Both the position numbers and the translations under genes were made by a program. A DNA stretch of 55,124 bases, taken from positions 1-55,124 of the IMG/VR virus record IMGVR_UViG_3300021138_000034; one strand, written 5' to 3'. Source of the DNA: a virus. A model generated the notes under the pieces. It did no database searches, had not been told where the DNA came from, and worked only from the letters and a program-made list of their open reading frames with translations. Of this stretch, positions 42,690-52,048 are shown one piece after another. Position 1 is the stretch's first letter, and the number at the start of each line of letters is the position of its first letter.

Positions 42690-43430
42690 TTATGAAATCT
42701 CTTTCACAATCTGCTGCAATGTTTCGAAGCTTGCAATACGGATAGCGGTCGTGTCATAAGGAGCAAACGCTTTAAGTTCGTTCTCTACTACCGCTGGATC
42801 AAGCTGCCATTCCTCTTGAAGGTCTGCTGGCTTTACGGACTGCATGAAGTAATTAGTGCTCTGCTTAGACCCTGTACGGGTAATAGACCAGTAATTCTTC
42901 TTAAGTGGACCTTGCTTGCCAGATTCAGCAGCAGCAATAATGTCAAAGAATCGGTTGCTAGCAACAATAATCTGTCGCTGGAATGGCACAGCACTCAAGT
43001 TAACAACTGTGAATGCGCGCTTCAATTCGGCCTTATCTGCCAATTCACGGCATAGTGGGCAGCGAGCGCCTAGACAAGTAAAGGAACGTTGACCTTCCTT
43101 GTTAAGCCAATGCTGACGATAAGTAGCGAATGGAATGGATTCATCGTTATCGATGAACTTAACGAGCTGAGCTTCTTCTGAAGCCTTAAACTCGACTGGG
43201 TAATCGCCCTTTACGGCGCTACCGGCTTTGGCTGCAGCCCAACCAGAGGAAATAATTCCTTCTGGGACTGCCATAGTTGTTACTGGACGAGCATCTACAT
43301 CAAAAGCTTCCGATCCGGCTGCTTCTGGTGTTGCTGATGCGAACTGACTTGCTGACGGTGCTGAATTTAGAGGAGTTACTTGAACTGCCTCATCGCGCTG
43401 AACGGCCATGTTTTCATTCTCCATTGTCAT
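42690..43430 (-). CDS. Single-stranded DNA-binding protein-like (246 aa)
   Basis: Residues about 80-200 have FKASEEAQLVKFIDNDESIP, SFTCLGARCPLCRELADKAE (zinc-type Cys pair) and an acidic, hydrophobic end, as in gp32/actinophage SSB-like proteins. The N-terminal 60 residues are low complexity. It lies between DNA polymerase and a DNA-binding regulator. OB-fold is inferred, not shown. Confidence 0.7.
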   Translation of the reverse strand: MTMENENMAVQRDEAVQVTPLNSAPSASQFASATPEAAGSEAFDVDARPVTTMAVPEGIISSGWAAAKAGSAVKGDYPVEFKASEEAQLVKFIDNDESIPFATYRQHWLNKEGQRSFTCLGARCPLCRELADKAELKRAFTVVNLSAVPFQRQIIVASNRFFDIIAAAESGKQGPLKKNYWSITRTGSKQSTNYFMQSVKPADLQEEWQLDPAVVENELKAFAPYDTTAIRIASFETLQQIVKEIS

Positions 43431-43888
43431 TTCATTTCTTCTTGTTTAATACGCACCCACTCTTTAGTGATTGCGTCTGTTACATACTCGTTGACTGACC
43501 AATCTACCCGCTTAACGTGTAGAAGCTTAGCCTCCGAGAATATCCGCACAGCAGCCTCAATCATGGGGCGCGTGTACAGGCGTCTACCTTCTCGCTTTTT
43601 CCCATGCTTGTCAACTGTTGCGGGCATTCGGTATGGCGAAAGGGGCATGTTGCCCTCTTTCATCCAGTGTCGAATAGTAATTATTGGGCGATGCAAAGCT
43701 TTTGCTAACGCTCCGATTGTAAAAAACTCAAATTCTTTATTGCCGATTGGCTTTTTGTATGAAATAGAATCCCAACGCACTTCATCATCTTGGGCAGGGG
43801 TAACTTCCGCCTTTACTTCCCGGCGTTTCTTTTTGCTACCGGGATAGTAAAGATCGGCAAAAGTTTTGTCGATGAAGTCGTCGCTCAT
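43427..43888 (-). CDS. MerR/excisionase-like helix-turn-helix protein (153 aa)
   Basis: EFFTIGALAKALHRPIITIR then HWMKEGNMPLSPYRMPAT and RRLYTRPMIEAAVRIF give a winged-helix MerR-type DNA-binding domain in the middle. The N-terminus is charged. Likely regulator or accessory DNA-binding protein. Overlaps both neighbours by four bases. Confidence 0.7.
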   Translation of the reverse strand: MSDDFIDKTFADLYYPGSKKKRREVKAEVTPAQDDEVRWDSISYKKPIGNKEFEFFTIGALAKALHRPIITIRHWMKEGNMPLSPYRMPATVDKHGKKREGRRLYTRPMIEAAVRIFSEAKLLHVKRVDWSVNEYVTDAITKEWVRIKQEEMK

Positions 43889-44274
43889 ACGATTAGTGCG
43901 TATGTGACTTTCTTAGGGAACATAGAATCAAGATCAGCTTCGCTTAAGTCTCCACGATAATATGAAGCGCGAACGGCGTCTTGATCCAAGGTGGGCACCA
44001 TAACGATGCACTTGTCTTTTATACCGCGAGCTTCAAGAAGTGGCAAAGCAACTTCTTCGTCAAAGGCTTCGCTTTCGCGGCGTTGGTGTTTAATTTCAAT
44101 GTCCCCAAGATCGAGGATTAGGTGACCTGAAGCGTCAGGCTCTCCGTTGTCTTTAAGAGCCTGTACAAGAACCTTCTTAAGCTGTTCTTGACGCTCTTTA
44201 AGCATCTTTTCTTGCTCTTTAAGAGCTTTAAATTGTTTGGCTGTGTCTGCTAATTGGCTGAGGTCTGCTGTCAT
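43885..44274 (-). CDS. Coiled-coil hypothetical protein (129 aa)
   Basis: Coiled coil over about 1-45 (FKALKEQEKMLKERQEQLKK), then a beta/alpha domain (HLILDLGDIEIKHQR, KCIVMVPTLDQDAVRAS). Widespread in phages as an unannotated gene near replication. No function assigned. Confidence 0.58.
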   Translation of the reverse strand: MTADLSQLADTAKQFKALKEQEKMLKERQEQLKKVLVQALKDNGEPDASGHLILDLGDIEIKHQRRESEAFDEEVALPLLEARGIKDKCIVMVPTLDQDAVRASYYRGDLSEADLDSMFPKKVTYALIV

Positions 44275-44294
44275 AAGAACAGACTACTACATGA

Positions 44295-44444
44295 CTACTC
44301 GGCTTTGTCAAGATAGGCTTCAAGAGCCTGAATTATGACGCTAGTAACTGTCACTTTTTGCTTTGCAGCCTTTTTTTGAACAGCCAGCCACAGGTCATCA
44401 GCTACGCGGATAGTACGCGTAGGGGTCTTAGGTGCGTTAGGCAT
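44295..44444 (-). CDS. Ribbon-helix-helix DNA-binding protein (49 aa)
   Basis: RTIRVADDLWLAVQKKAAKQ then VTVTSVIIQALEAYL: an RHH strand plus two helices. A small dimeric DNA-binding regulator; a candidate reader of the palindromic operators in the early region, though nothing links it to them. Confidence 0.75.
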   Translation of the reverse strand: MPNAPKTPTRTIRVADDLWLAVQKKAAKQKVTVTSVIIQALEAYLDKAE

Positions 44445-44486
44445 CCCTCAAGTCTAGGTTAGATATGCGCTTTTGGGTCCGTAAAA

Positions 44487-46076
44487 TCACACATATTTGG
44501 CCTCTAAGAACTTTTTTAGGCTTTCCAAGGTCAAAAGTAGCTCGCCCTCTTTATCAATGCCTTGCCCATCAATAACGGCAGCAGCGACTGAGTTTTTCTG
44601 CTGAAGCATGTCATTTTGGCGCATTTCAATGGAGTTGTAGACCAGGATGTCTTGAATGACAATAGAAGGCCATTTGGACGAAGCTCGCTTGATCCGGCCA
44701 TTGCGTTGAACAGCGCCTCCGGAAGTCCAAGGCAAATCGTAATTAACCAGCATGTTGGCTGCGGGTAGGTCTACCCCATACCCACCAGCATCAGAGCTCA
44801 CAAGTACTCGAATAGCTGGGTCAGTGTTAAGCGCTACTTTGTTCTCTTCTTTAGTTTTGGCGTCCAATTGCCCAGTATAAATTTTAGCCCCGTATTCATC
44901 TAAGGCTTCTCGCAGCTTGTCAACCATGCCAACGTAAGTAGAAAAAATAACAACTTTGTTTTCTTCAGCTTGGTCTAGAAAATCTTTAACGTAACGAATA
45001 GTTGCGTGGAACTTAGGAGCGTCTGTGACGTTGTCTAAGTACCCGTTGTCTACTAAGTGAGCAACGTACTCAGACCCCTCATCTTTAGTTTCATGGTGCT
45101 TTTTAGCGCTTAACTTAAGCAAGTCAGGGTGGGAACAAAGCATCTTTAAAGCGGTTACTTTAGACATGATTTTGCCACGATACTCGTCGGCTTCATCTCT
45201 AGACTTACCCTCGTGACCGTAGTGATTAAAAATGTTGAAGTTCGAGCCAAACTTAGTCATAGCGACCTCAAGCTCATCAAGAAGGTCTTTAACGATTTTC
45301 ATATACAAGTTGGCAGACTTACGATCGAGGACAATCTCCAGCGGTTCACGGTGAATGGTCGCAGGAAGATGCGGAGCTACATCGGGGTCTGTTTGAGCTT
45401 TTCGGACGAAATGGTCCTTCATAGTCTCGTGAAATGTGGGCAGGTTCTTGTAGCGCAACACGGAACCCCAGTTGTTTCTCACAATAAAGGTTTTATCAAA
45501 GATATCAAACCTACCAAGCACTCGTTCATTAACAAACTGCATAATCGAATACAGCTCTTCAGGCTTGCCATTTTCAATAGGTGTTCCAGTAAGGGCAAAT
45601 TTAAATGGGGAATCCGAAAGGCGTTTGACAGCACGAGCTCGTTTAGACCTAAAGGATTTGATCGCTGTGGCTTCGTCAAGGACAACAAATCCCCTAGGTA
45701 ACTTACTGACAAAGTTCCAGTCGTTGACGACCTGTTCGTAATTCATGATTACGTAATCCACACCAGAAGTCCACCAGTTCATAGCTTCTTCATACTGTTT
45801 AGCTCGTTTGGTGGGGGTTCCATCAATGACTAAAGCTTTTGAAGTACCGCTAGTAAATTTCTCAATGGCGCTCGCCCACTGGTATTTAAGGCTAGATAGG
45901 CAAATGATTAAGCCCGGCTCCATAATTTGACGCTGGTCCATTAACCGCTCAATGGCAGCAATAGTCAAAACCGTCTTGCCTAACCCAAGGTCGTAGGCAA
46001 CCAAAATGCGTCGGTCATCGCACATTTTGTCTACAGCCTCAGGCTGATAAGGAAGGAGGGTGCCGGTAAAAGTCAT
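44487..46076 (-). CDS. SNF2-family DNA helicase/translocase (529 aa)
   Basis: Walker A DLGLGKT (29-35), LDEATAIKSFRSK (DEAT box), ALTGTPIENGKPEELYSIM (motif III), and C-terminal helicase motifs VVIFSTYVG, VLVSSDAGGYGVDLPAANML and QRNGRIKRASS. Probably unwinds or remodels branched DNA, like T4 UvsW. Part of the replication cluster with dNMP kinase and primase. Confidence 0.9.
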   Translation of the reverse strand: MTFTGTLLPYQPEAVDKMCDDRRILVAYDLGLGKTVLTIAAIERLMDQRQIMEPGLIICLSSLKYQWASAIEKFTSGTSKALVIDGTPTKRAKQYEEAMNWWTSGVDYVIMNYEQVVNDWNFVSKLPRGFVVLDEATAIKSFRSKRARAVKRLSDSPFKFALTGTPIENGKPEELYSIMQFVNERVLGRFDIFDKTFIVRNNWGSVLRYKNLPTFHETMKDHFVRKAQTDPDVAPHLPATIHREPLEIVLDRKSANLYMKIVKDLLDELEVAMTKFGSNFNIFNHYGHEGKSRDEADEYRGKIMSKVTALKMLCSHPDLLKLSAKKHHETKDEGSEYVAHLVDNGYLDNVTDAPKFHATIRYVKDFLDQAEENKVVIFSTYVGMVDKLREALDEYGAKIYTGQLDAKTKEENKVALNTDPAIRVLVSSDAGGYGVDLPAANMLVNYDLPWTSGGAVQRNGRIKRASSKWPSIVIQDILVYNSIEMRQNDMLQQKNSVAAAVIDGQGIDKEGELLLTLESLKKFLEAKYV

Positions 46077-46079
46077 AGA

Positions 46080-46622
46080 TTAAACGTACATCATCATCCG
46101 GGCTTGTACCAAAGCCTGAAGGTCTTTTACGGACCCACTGTTGTAGAACACTTGGTCAAAATCCCAATTATCCATAGCGCTCTCTGATCCGTGAGCATTG
46201 ACTGGCACAAAGTCAGGTCGACGGACTCGCCAAACTACCCCGTTGTTTGCCTTAATCATCTGAGCTTCATTTGGGTAGCGAACATCAGCAATAACAATTC
46301 GGTCTGCGGAAGAGTGCTTAATACGATGTTCCATCTGGCGAATCCAAAATGTTGGGCCAAACATTTCTCGACCAACCTCTGCTCCCAAACGCTGAAGCAA
46401 ATGACGCGCTTCTGGGAATTCGTCTTTTGTCTCTTCCCATCCGTATTCGGCCACTAATTCCTTTAAACGAATTCCGCCTTGAATAATTGGATTAAGCTTT
46501 AATAAAGCTTCTTTTATGGGGTCAGCAAATGACATTTTCTTAAAATCGTGTTTAGCTACAAGCTGGTTAGCAATTGTGTCTTTACCTGAACGTGCGTAAC
46601 CTGATAGCCCAACGATTAGCAT
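46080..46622 (-). CDS. Deoxynucleoside monophosphate kinase (180 aa)
   Basis: P-loop GYARSGKDT (8-16), LRLGAEVG-type loop (LLQRLGAEVGREMF), IADVRYPNEAQMI and HGSESAMDNW: the T4 gp1-type dNMP kinase pattern. Phosphorylates dNMPs to dNDPs for replication, complementing the class II reductase. Overlaps primase by 7 bases. Confidence 0.88.
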   Translation of the reverse strand: MLIVGLSGYARSGKDTIANQLVAKHDFKKMSFADPIKEALLKLNPIIQGGIRLKELVAEYGWEETKDEFPEARHLLQRLGAEVGREMFGPTFWIRQMEHRIKHSSADRIVIADVRYPNEAQMIKANNGVVWRVRRPDFVPVNAHGSESAMDNWDFDQVFYNSGSVKDLQALVQARMMMYV

Positions 46623-47548
46623 TTAGCTGCCTCCATGTATTTTAGTTTGTTTATAGAGTTGTTAATACCGTATTCAATTTCAGCTTTACTCATACCGCCA
46701 ACATCCTTTTGATCGGTTTGGCTGTAATCAAAAAACCAACAGTTGAACCCTAGACGGTTTGATGCAAAATACAAAGATTTTGAGGAAGACTTTCCAGCGC
46801 TGTCGTTATCCATAGCAATAACAAGCTTGTCAGCGCCCCTGAGGATTTCAATCTGAGATTCGGATACGGAAGCACCAAAGGTAGCAACACCGCCCTCGAT
46901 GCCCACAGAAGCCAACCTGACCGCATCTAAAGGGGATTCAACAGCAATCATTTGACCGCCTTTGTACTGCTGGTATCCGAACAGGTGTACGGATTTCTTC
47001 ATGCCGGTTGGGTAGTTGTTAAAGAATCGATCGTAATATCCTTTTTCCTGCCACCCTTTTAGCTCATTAGTAATCGGGTCCCTGATAGGAATAATCCAAC
47101 GATTGTTAATTCGGTCCCAAAGAATTTGATACTTAACAACAGCGTCCAGAGTCAACCCTCGGGACTTTAAAGCTTCAAATGGAGGAATAACATAGGCAGC
47201 CAAACTTGCCTCTGTAATATTTAAAACATCTTTAAAAACTTGCTCTGGTCGTTTTTCAACATAACGACGCAATTGTTCTGCAAGTTCTTCGTTGGTGTCT
47301 CCTACCCATTCTTTTGACTTGTCATAGTCAAATCCGGTCACTTCCGAAATGAGCTTGTAGATACCTCCCTTAAAACCGCATGAGAAACAAATGTGTTGTC
47401 CAGTTTCCGTGTTGATCCACCACGACGGACTGTTATCTGGATGACCGGTACGGGCCTCGTGCCCAGGACACAGCGCCAGAACTTCGTCCTCTCGATCGCG
47501 GATAACTGTAATATTAAGTCGGTCGAGAACTCGTCGAACATCAATCAC
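46616..47548 (-). CDS. DNA primase (CHC2 zinc finger plus Toprim)
   Basis: 310 residues. Zinc finger C27/H30/C54/C57 (LALCPGHEAR...HICFSCGF). Toprim region: MIAVESPLDAVRLASVGIEG and LVIAMDNDSAGKSSS. Makes RNA primers. Adjacent to the DnaB-like helicase, overlapping by four bases. Confidence 0.9.
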   Translation of the reverse strand: MIDVRRVLDRLNITVIRDREDEVLALCPGHEARTGHPDNSPSWWINTETGQHICFSCGFKGGIYKLISEVTGFDYDKSKEWVGDTNEELAEQLRRYVEKRPEQVFKDVLNITEASLAAYVIPPFEALKSRGLTLDAVVKYQILWDRINNRWIIPIRDPITNELKGWQEKGYYDRFFNNYPTGMKKSVHLFGYQQYKGGQMIAVESPLDAVRLASVGIEGGVATFGASVSESQIEILRGADKLVIAMDNDSAGKSSSKSLYFASNRLGFNCWFFDYSQTDQKDVGGMSKAEIEYGINNSINKLKYMEAAKC

Positions 47549-48777
47549 AAATCCTCGCCTTCAGTGGTTTCTTTAAACAAGCCTTCATTCCAAAGCCAGG
47601 TCAGGCTAGCCTCTGTAGCACCGCTGTTACGAGCGCCAAGAACGCGAAGGGTACGAGTCGTATCATCCTCTTCATCATCCTTTTCAAGACCAAACACAAT
47701 GTCAGCATCTTGGAAGAACGATGAGGAGTAACCAATTGAATTAGCGGTCAGCTTTCCATTCTTCTTTTTCCAATCAAGCGCCTGAGTCGTAATAATTACT
47801 GGAATATCAAATTTCTGAGCCATACGCTTTAACCCACGAGTCAATCCAGTCAAAGCTTGAGGAGTGTTTGCTTCTCCCGTCTGCTCATCTACCATTAAGT
47901 ACATACCGTCAATAAATAGGATTTCAGGCTTATGCACTTGAACCTTGGCGATTACCTGAGAAAGGGTTACTCCAGAAGCGGAATCTGTAAACCAAAACTT
48001 AGGCTCGTTGTCCTTCATTCGATTTAAAATACCTCGGTACCGTCCCTCTTCTTCTTGAGTCAAAGTACCTGTCATCAAACGCTGATGGGAAACATGAGCG
48101 CGCATAGCATCGTAACGAAGCTGCTGCTCTTTATTACTCATCTCAAAAGAATAAAACATTGGGGTTACGCCCTCTGAACGGTGGATGTTCAGAGCCATCT
48201 GTAATGCTAGAGTCGATTTACCAGTTTTTGGCGTTGCGACAATAACAACCAGCTGTCCGTTTTGTAGTCCCATTGTTGAACGGTCGATTGTGTAAAAGCC
48301 AGTTGGGTATCCCAAGATTCCTGTCCCCTTTTCTTTACGCGATAAATAGTCGTTGTAACGTTGGTCCGGGTTATCGGTGATTTCAACATCGTTTGATTCA
48401 TTTAAGTGGTCCTCTTCAATTCGAACTAAGCTCTTTTGAATTACTTCCAAGGCAAGTTCGTGATCGTCCAACCCAATCGCTGATACCGAACCTTGTAACA
48501 TGACTTGTACATGCTCTTTGCGGCGTAAATCCCTAACAGCATCAATTAAATAATCGATAACATCTTCAGAAGGTGTTTCCTTGTATGTAGGAAAACTTTC
48601 TAACAAGATTTCGATGCTAGGAGATTCTGCGTATTTTGAATAGTGAGTTTGTAGGAAACTAAAAATTCGCTTGTCGTCTTCGGCTTTAAACCACTCGCCA
48701 TTAACTCCGCGCTCAAGAAGCAGACCAATATTTCGCTCAGCGATTGCTTTGCTGAGGAGCTGCTTCTCTTTGTTCAT
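47545..48777 (-). CDS. dnaB: DnaB-type replicative helicase (410 aa)
   Basis: Walker A VATPKTGKSTLALQ, EMSNKEQQLRYDAM, ILFIDGMYLMVDEQ (Walker B), and VPVIITTQ. The N-terminal domain is short (about 1-130). Hexameric helicase opening the replication fork; the DnaC-like gene upstream would load it. Confidence 0.92.
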   Translation of the reverse strand: MNKEKQLLSKAIAERNIGLLLERGVNGEWFKAEDDKRIFSFLQTHYSKYAESPSIEILLESFPTYKETPSEDVIDYLIDAVRDLRRKEHVQVMLQGSVSAIGLDDHELALEVIQKSLVRIEEDHLNESNDVEITDNPDQRYNDYLSRKEKGTGILGYPTGFYTIDRSTMGLQNGQLVVIVATPKTGKSTLALQMALNIHRSEGVTPMFYSFEMSNKEQQLRYDAMRAHVSHQRLMTGTLTQEEEGRYRGILNRMKDNEPKFWFTDSASGVTLSQVIAKVQVHKPEILFIDGMYLMVDEQTGEANTPQALTGLTRGLKRMAQKFDIPVIITTQALDWKKKNGKLTANSIGYSSSFFQDADIVFGLEKDDEEDDTTRTLRVLGARNSGATEASLTWLWNEGLFKETTEGEDL

Positions 48778-49178
48778 AATTCGTTGAGGTTCCTTCCCCA
48801 GTGTCCGTATCGCAGTAGTCTAGTTGGATCATCAATAACCGCAAGTACTTCAGGTCTATACGGTAAGTCATGAACCAAGTGGTCGATTGAATCATAAGAT
48901 GTAAAGAAGTTAAAGGGGTTAGTTCCGGCTTTGTCTAAAGTCTCACCTAACTTTAGTAACTCTTCATCGTCCAAATTGAACGCCACTAATTCAAGGTTAT
49001 ACGGAACCTTCTGCGCAAGCAAATAGACACGCGACAACAATCCGCGATTAATCTCCATGTGCTTGTTCTCTTTAGTACGGAGTCGCTTCCTGTAGCTTGT
49101 TGTTGTAACTTTAATAAATAAATCTGTTGTAACTAAGATTCTTGGAGGAACCTCGTTACTGAGGTCTCCGTTTTTCAT
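48774..49178 (-). CDS. Hypothetical protein (134 aa)
   Basis: ILVTTDLFIKVTTTSYRKRL, then LELVAFNLDDEELLKLGETL, PEVLAVIDDPTRLLRYGHWG. An alpha/beta fold, maybe HAD-like, with LAVIDDPTR as the acidic block. Encoded between helicase and a SWIM-type protein, suggesting a replication accessory. Not recognised. Confidence 0.52.
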   Translation of the reverse strand: MKNGDLSNEVPPRILVTTDLFIKVTTTSYRKRLRTKENKHMEINRGLLSRVYLLAQKVPYNLELVAFNLDDEELLKLGETLDKAGTNPFNFFTSYDSIDHLVHDLPYRPEVLAVIDDPTRLLRYGHWGRNLNEL

Positions 49179-49486
49179 TAGTACTCGATAATCTCGCCGA
49201 AGCGACTTACAAAAGTACGAAATGCTTCCGGAGAACTTTCAGCATGTTCTTTATCCGCTTCAGTAGCGTCAGACAAAACTCGCATTGGATAAGTTCCGCC
49301 GTTTTCTTCCATGCGGTTTTTTACCAATTTCACATGTTTACAAATACCACGCCCGCCAAAACCTGGGCAAGTGCAAAAGAGATTTCCGGTGTCCATGTCA
49401 GAGCTCACCTCATAAACCCCAGGGTTGCCACTATTGGACCCAAGGAAGAACTGTAGAACCCTTAAGTTCACTGCTGCTCCGCTCAT
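49178..49486 (-). CDS. SWIM zinc-finger-like protein (102 aa)
   Basis: LFCTCPGFGGRGICKHVKLV is a CxC...CxH SWIM-type zinc motif. The rest is acidic. SWIM domains often aid DNA or protein binding. TAATG coupling with the neighbouring gene. Confidence 0.72.
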   Translation of the reverse strand: MSGAAVNLRVLQFFLGSNSGNPGVYEVSSDMDTGNLFCTCPGFGGRGICKHVKLVKNRMEENGGTYPMRVLSDATEADKEHAESSPEAFRTFVSRFGEIIEY

Positions 49487-50181
49487 CGACGTAAATCTCC
49501 CTTCTCCGATTTTAGCGTGATGTTGAGGAATGCTTCTTGGGCAAAGCTAGCAGAAGCCTCACCATATAAAGAACTCCAGTTAGAAGTAGCCACATTAGTG
49601 GTAATAATGGTTGGAAGACCCTTGTTGAAGCGATTTCGGATTAAATGATGAAATTCAGCTGCGTTAAACCCTGATCCGGAGTTATGCTCTTTGCCCATGT
49701 CATCGAGGACCAAAAGCCGAACATTCTGGGAATCAGAATCGGGCGGCAAATCGCCCATGATGCCGTGATAAAGGGTGTCCTGTATAGAACTGCTTTCGTT
49801 GCCAATCATCTCTCCACGGAGGCGTAGAAGCCCGCTGTAGCTGATGAAATAACAAGGGCGCACAATAGTCGAGTTCTCTTTAACGTCCCATTCAGCTAAC
49901 GAAAAAGTTTTCATGGCCTCTTGGAGAATGGCAACAGCAAATGTGGTCTTACCTTGTCCAGGAGCTCCGTCTAACGCCAAACCTAATCCGCAGTTAATGC
50001 TGCCCTCTTTGCGAATAACCTCTCCGCTCTTAACGAGGTCCAGCCAATCCTTAACCTGCTTTAAAGTCTTTTGAGGAACAGCAGTGCAATCGTCTAACTC
50101 CCAACCAAGTCGATTAGTTGGAATATTGGCTTTGCGAATCCACGCCTGACGACCTGTCTTCAAATCATCAAGCTTGAACAT
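49483..50181 (-). CDS. DnaC/IstB-like helicase loader ATPase (232 aa)
   Basis: Walker A GAPGQGKT (72-79), Walker B RLLVLDDMGKEH, sensor LPTIITTNVA. Arrangement as in DnaC/IstB AAA+ proteins. Loads the DnaB-type helicase encoded two genes downstream. Confidence 0.87.
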   Translation of the reverse strand: MFKLDDLKTGRQAWIRKANIPTNRLGWELDDCTAVPQKTLKQVKDWLDLVKSGEVIRKEGSINCGLGLALDGAPGQGKTTFAVAILQEAMKTFSLAEWDVKENSTIVRPCYFISYSGLLRLRGEMIGNESSSIQDTLYHGIMGDLPPDSDSQNVRLLVLDDMGKEHNSGSGFNAAEFHHLIRNRFNKGLPTIITTNVATSNWSSLYGEASASFAQEAFLNITLKSEKGDLRR

Positions 50182-51052
50182 TTTTTAAAGCCTCCCTGAC
50201 CCTAGCCATCTTCTTATCCAAAAGCTCTTCGGCTTCTTCCTCTTGCACGGGCGATGCTACAGACAATCGCACAGTCTCCACAAGTACCGGAAAATTCTTG
50301 ACAAAAGTCAAACAAACGTGATCTGCCGTAGTAAATTCTTTAAGATTTACGCGACTTAAAAACAGCTCCATGGCTTTCACGGCAATCTCTCCGTCACTTT
50401 TGCCAATGTCATTAGCTCGAAAAGCGTTAGTCAACGCGCTAACAAAAACTTTTCGATTAACGGAATACCGCGGGAAACGCATACTGCTAACTAGGCGCTC
50501 TTCAAATTCGTAAGCCAAATCTGATCCACGCCATTCACGCTGCTCTTTGCTCCAACGACCGCCAAGTCGCTTTTTGTTGTTAGCTTCGCGCTCTTGCTTC
50601 CATTCGTTATCGCGAACCTCGGCAGCGCGTAACCGCGAGTCATCGGGCGTACCTTCCGAAAAGAATTCGTAACCCACGTAACTCTCCTTTTCCTCGGGAA
50701 AATTTTTTCCCGATTCTTTTTCTGCTATATAAGTTGTTAGTAAGTTGTTACTTACGTTCTTGCTATATAGCTCATACTGTGGAATAGAAGCCCCTAATGT
50801 CGGGGCCACGATATCCGGGGCCATGAAAAACCGCATGCCTTCAGGTGTGACGGCTTGACTCCTAAAAATCTTACCGTTTCCTTGAGACATGGTTTCTAGG
50901 CGAATGAATCCCTCAGTCCGCAGTTCCTTTAAAGCTGACTCGCACTTATTGCGTCCAGCACCCAGCCCAGCCTTAGACATGGCTTCGCCGCTTAACGAAA
51001 CCCCTTGAGTAAGGTGGGCATGGAGAATCCCACGGGCCAAGAAAGAAATCAC
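50168..51052 (-). CDS. Winged-helix replication initiation-like protein (294 aa)
   Basis: GTG 51052 overlaps the preceding stop. Residues about 5-60 form a winged helix (LARGILHAHLTQGVSLSGEA, KCESALKELRTEGFIRLETM). The C-terminal half has Lys/Arg-rich and helical segments (GGRWSKEQREW, RYSVNRKVFVSALTNAF). Resembles DnaD-like/initiator proteins that load helicase. Overlaps the loader gene by 14 bases. Confidence 0.65.
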   Translation of the reverse strand: MISFLARGILHAHLTQGVSLSGEAMSKAGLGAGRNKCESALKELRTEGFIRLETMSQGNGKIFRSQAVTPEGMRFFMAPDIVAPTLGASIPQYELYSKNVSNNLLTTYIAEKESGKNFPEEKESYVGYEFFSEGTPDDSRLRAAEVRDNEWKQEREANNKKRLGGRWSKEQREWRGSDLAYEFEERLVSSMRFPRYSVNRKVFVSALTNAFRANDIGKSDGEIAVKAMELFLSRVNLKEFTTADHVCLTFVKNFPVLVETVRLSVASPVQEEEAEELLDKKMARVREALKNVQA

Positions 51053-51747
51053 TTCTTCTTGGAATCCTTGATCTCTAGGACTACCTCTTCGGCAATCAGG
51101 ACTACCTCTTCGGCAATCTTTCGAGCAATCTTGTAGATGACTGAGAATAGCTCTTCCATGAGCTCCTCGTCCTCGTCGTCCATGAAGTCGCCCTCGTCGT
51201 CATCCTCGTCTTCGTACTCCTCATCGTCCTCTTCAGACCCCTCTAAAACGGGCTGTGAGGCTTCTGGAGCCATTTTCTCGGCTTCAGGGATGGCGGGACT
51301 AGGGACTGGGGTAATGACAGCCACAGGGTCAATTGGGAACAGACCTTGGCATAGGTCAAAGGCAGCCACCCCGTTAGCTTGGGCAATCTGGAGCCAAATG
51401 TTGCACAGGGGGTCTTCATCGTCGTAGAGCATGAAAACCTTTGAAGGCGTCTTGGTCATCATCTCGCCAGCCAACTGGGTAGCGGGTCCATCGATGTAAC
51501 TAACGCTTGCTGAGGCAAACTGGCCTACGTCGCTCTCTCGGTCTGTTACCACGATCGAGTCCACTTGGTTCTTGTTCCCATACTGGTGGGCAATTACCTG
51601 TCCCGGGGACGGCTTGGTGTTAAAAGGGAGTACAAGGCTAAGCGTTTTCTTGTGACGCTTCGAGCTTGCAAAGTAGTCTTCTAGAACAGCTTGAATGTTT
51701 AGGGATGTAGAAACGCCGTTACCGACGATAAAGATTAATTCATCCAT
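51049..51747 (-). CDS. Actinophage hypothetical protein with acidic stretch (232 aa)
   Basis: MDELIFIVGNGVSTSLNIQA, then TDRESDVGQFASASVSYIDG and VFMLYDDEDPLCNIWL form an alpha/beta domain. Residues about 170-205 are a poly-acidic stretch (EEDDEEYEDEDDDEGDFMDD), then a helical tail. Known from other actinophages without function. Confidence 0.58.
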   Translation of the reverse strand: MDELIFIVGNGVSTSLNIQAVLEDYFASSKRHKKTLSLVLPFNTKPSPGQVIAHQYGNKNQVDSIVVTDRESDVGQFASASVSYIDGPATQLAGEMMTKTPSKVFMLYDDEDPLCNIWLQIAQANGVAAFDLCQGLFPIDPVAVITPVPSPAIPEAEKMAPEASQPVLEGSEEDDEEYEDEDDDEGDFMDDEDEELMEELFSVIYKIARKIAEEVVLIAEEVVLEIKDSKKK

Positions 51748-51781
51748 GATGCCTCCGATTCTGGTGGCATCCTACTGCAGA

Positions 51782-52039
51782 TTAGGAATCTCGCCTAATG
51801 GTTTGAACTATAGCGGCGCGGTAATTAGAAAACTTGTCCGCAAACTCAGTCATGAGCAGCCCTACAAACGCAGCAGCGGGAACTATGACAAGCAGGTCAA
51901 TCCAGTCAAAGTATCGCATTAGCGATAAACCGGACAATAACAGGGATATAGGCGCCTTCATTAGACGCAGATTGACGAACTGCAGGACTATAGCCATGAA
52001 GAACGCAATAAAACAACAGGCTACAAAAAAGTGAAACAT
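51782..52039 (-). CDS. Membrane protein with two helices (85 aa)
   Basis: Hydrophobic segments at about 3-22 (FFVACCFIAFFMAIVLQFV) and 45-64 (WIDLLVIVPAAAFVGLL), with charged ends. No known family; holin-like topology, but far from the endolysin. Confidence 0.62.
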   Translation of the reverse strand: MFHFFVACCFIAFFMAIVLQFVNLRLMKAPISLLLSGLSLMRYFDWIDLLVIVPAAAFVGLLMTEFADKFSNYRAAIVQTIRRDS

Positions 52040-52048
52040 GCGGAAATA

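Noticed and set aside
51137-51427. Ser-rich plus-strand frame opposite the acidic stretch
   Set aside because: It mirrors Glu/Asp codons of the real minus-strand gene; no ribosome site.
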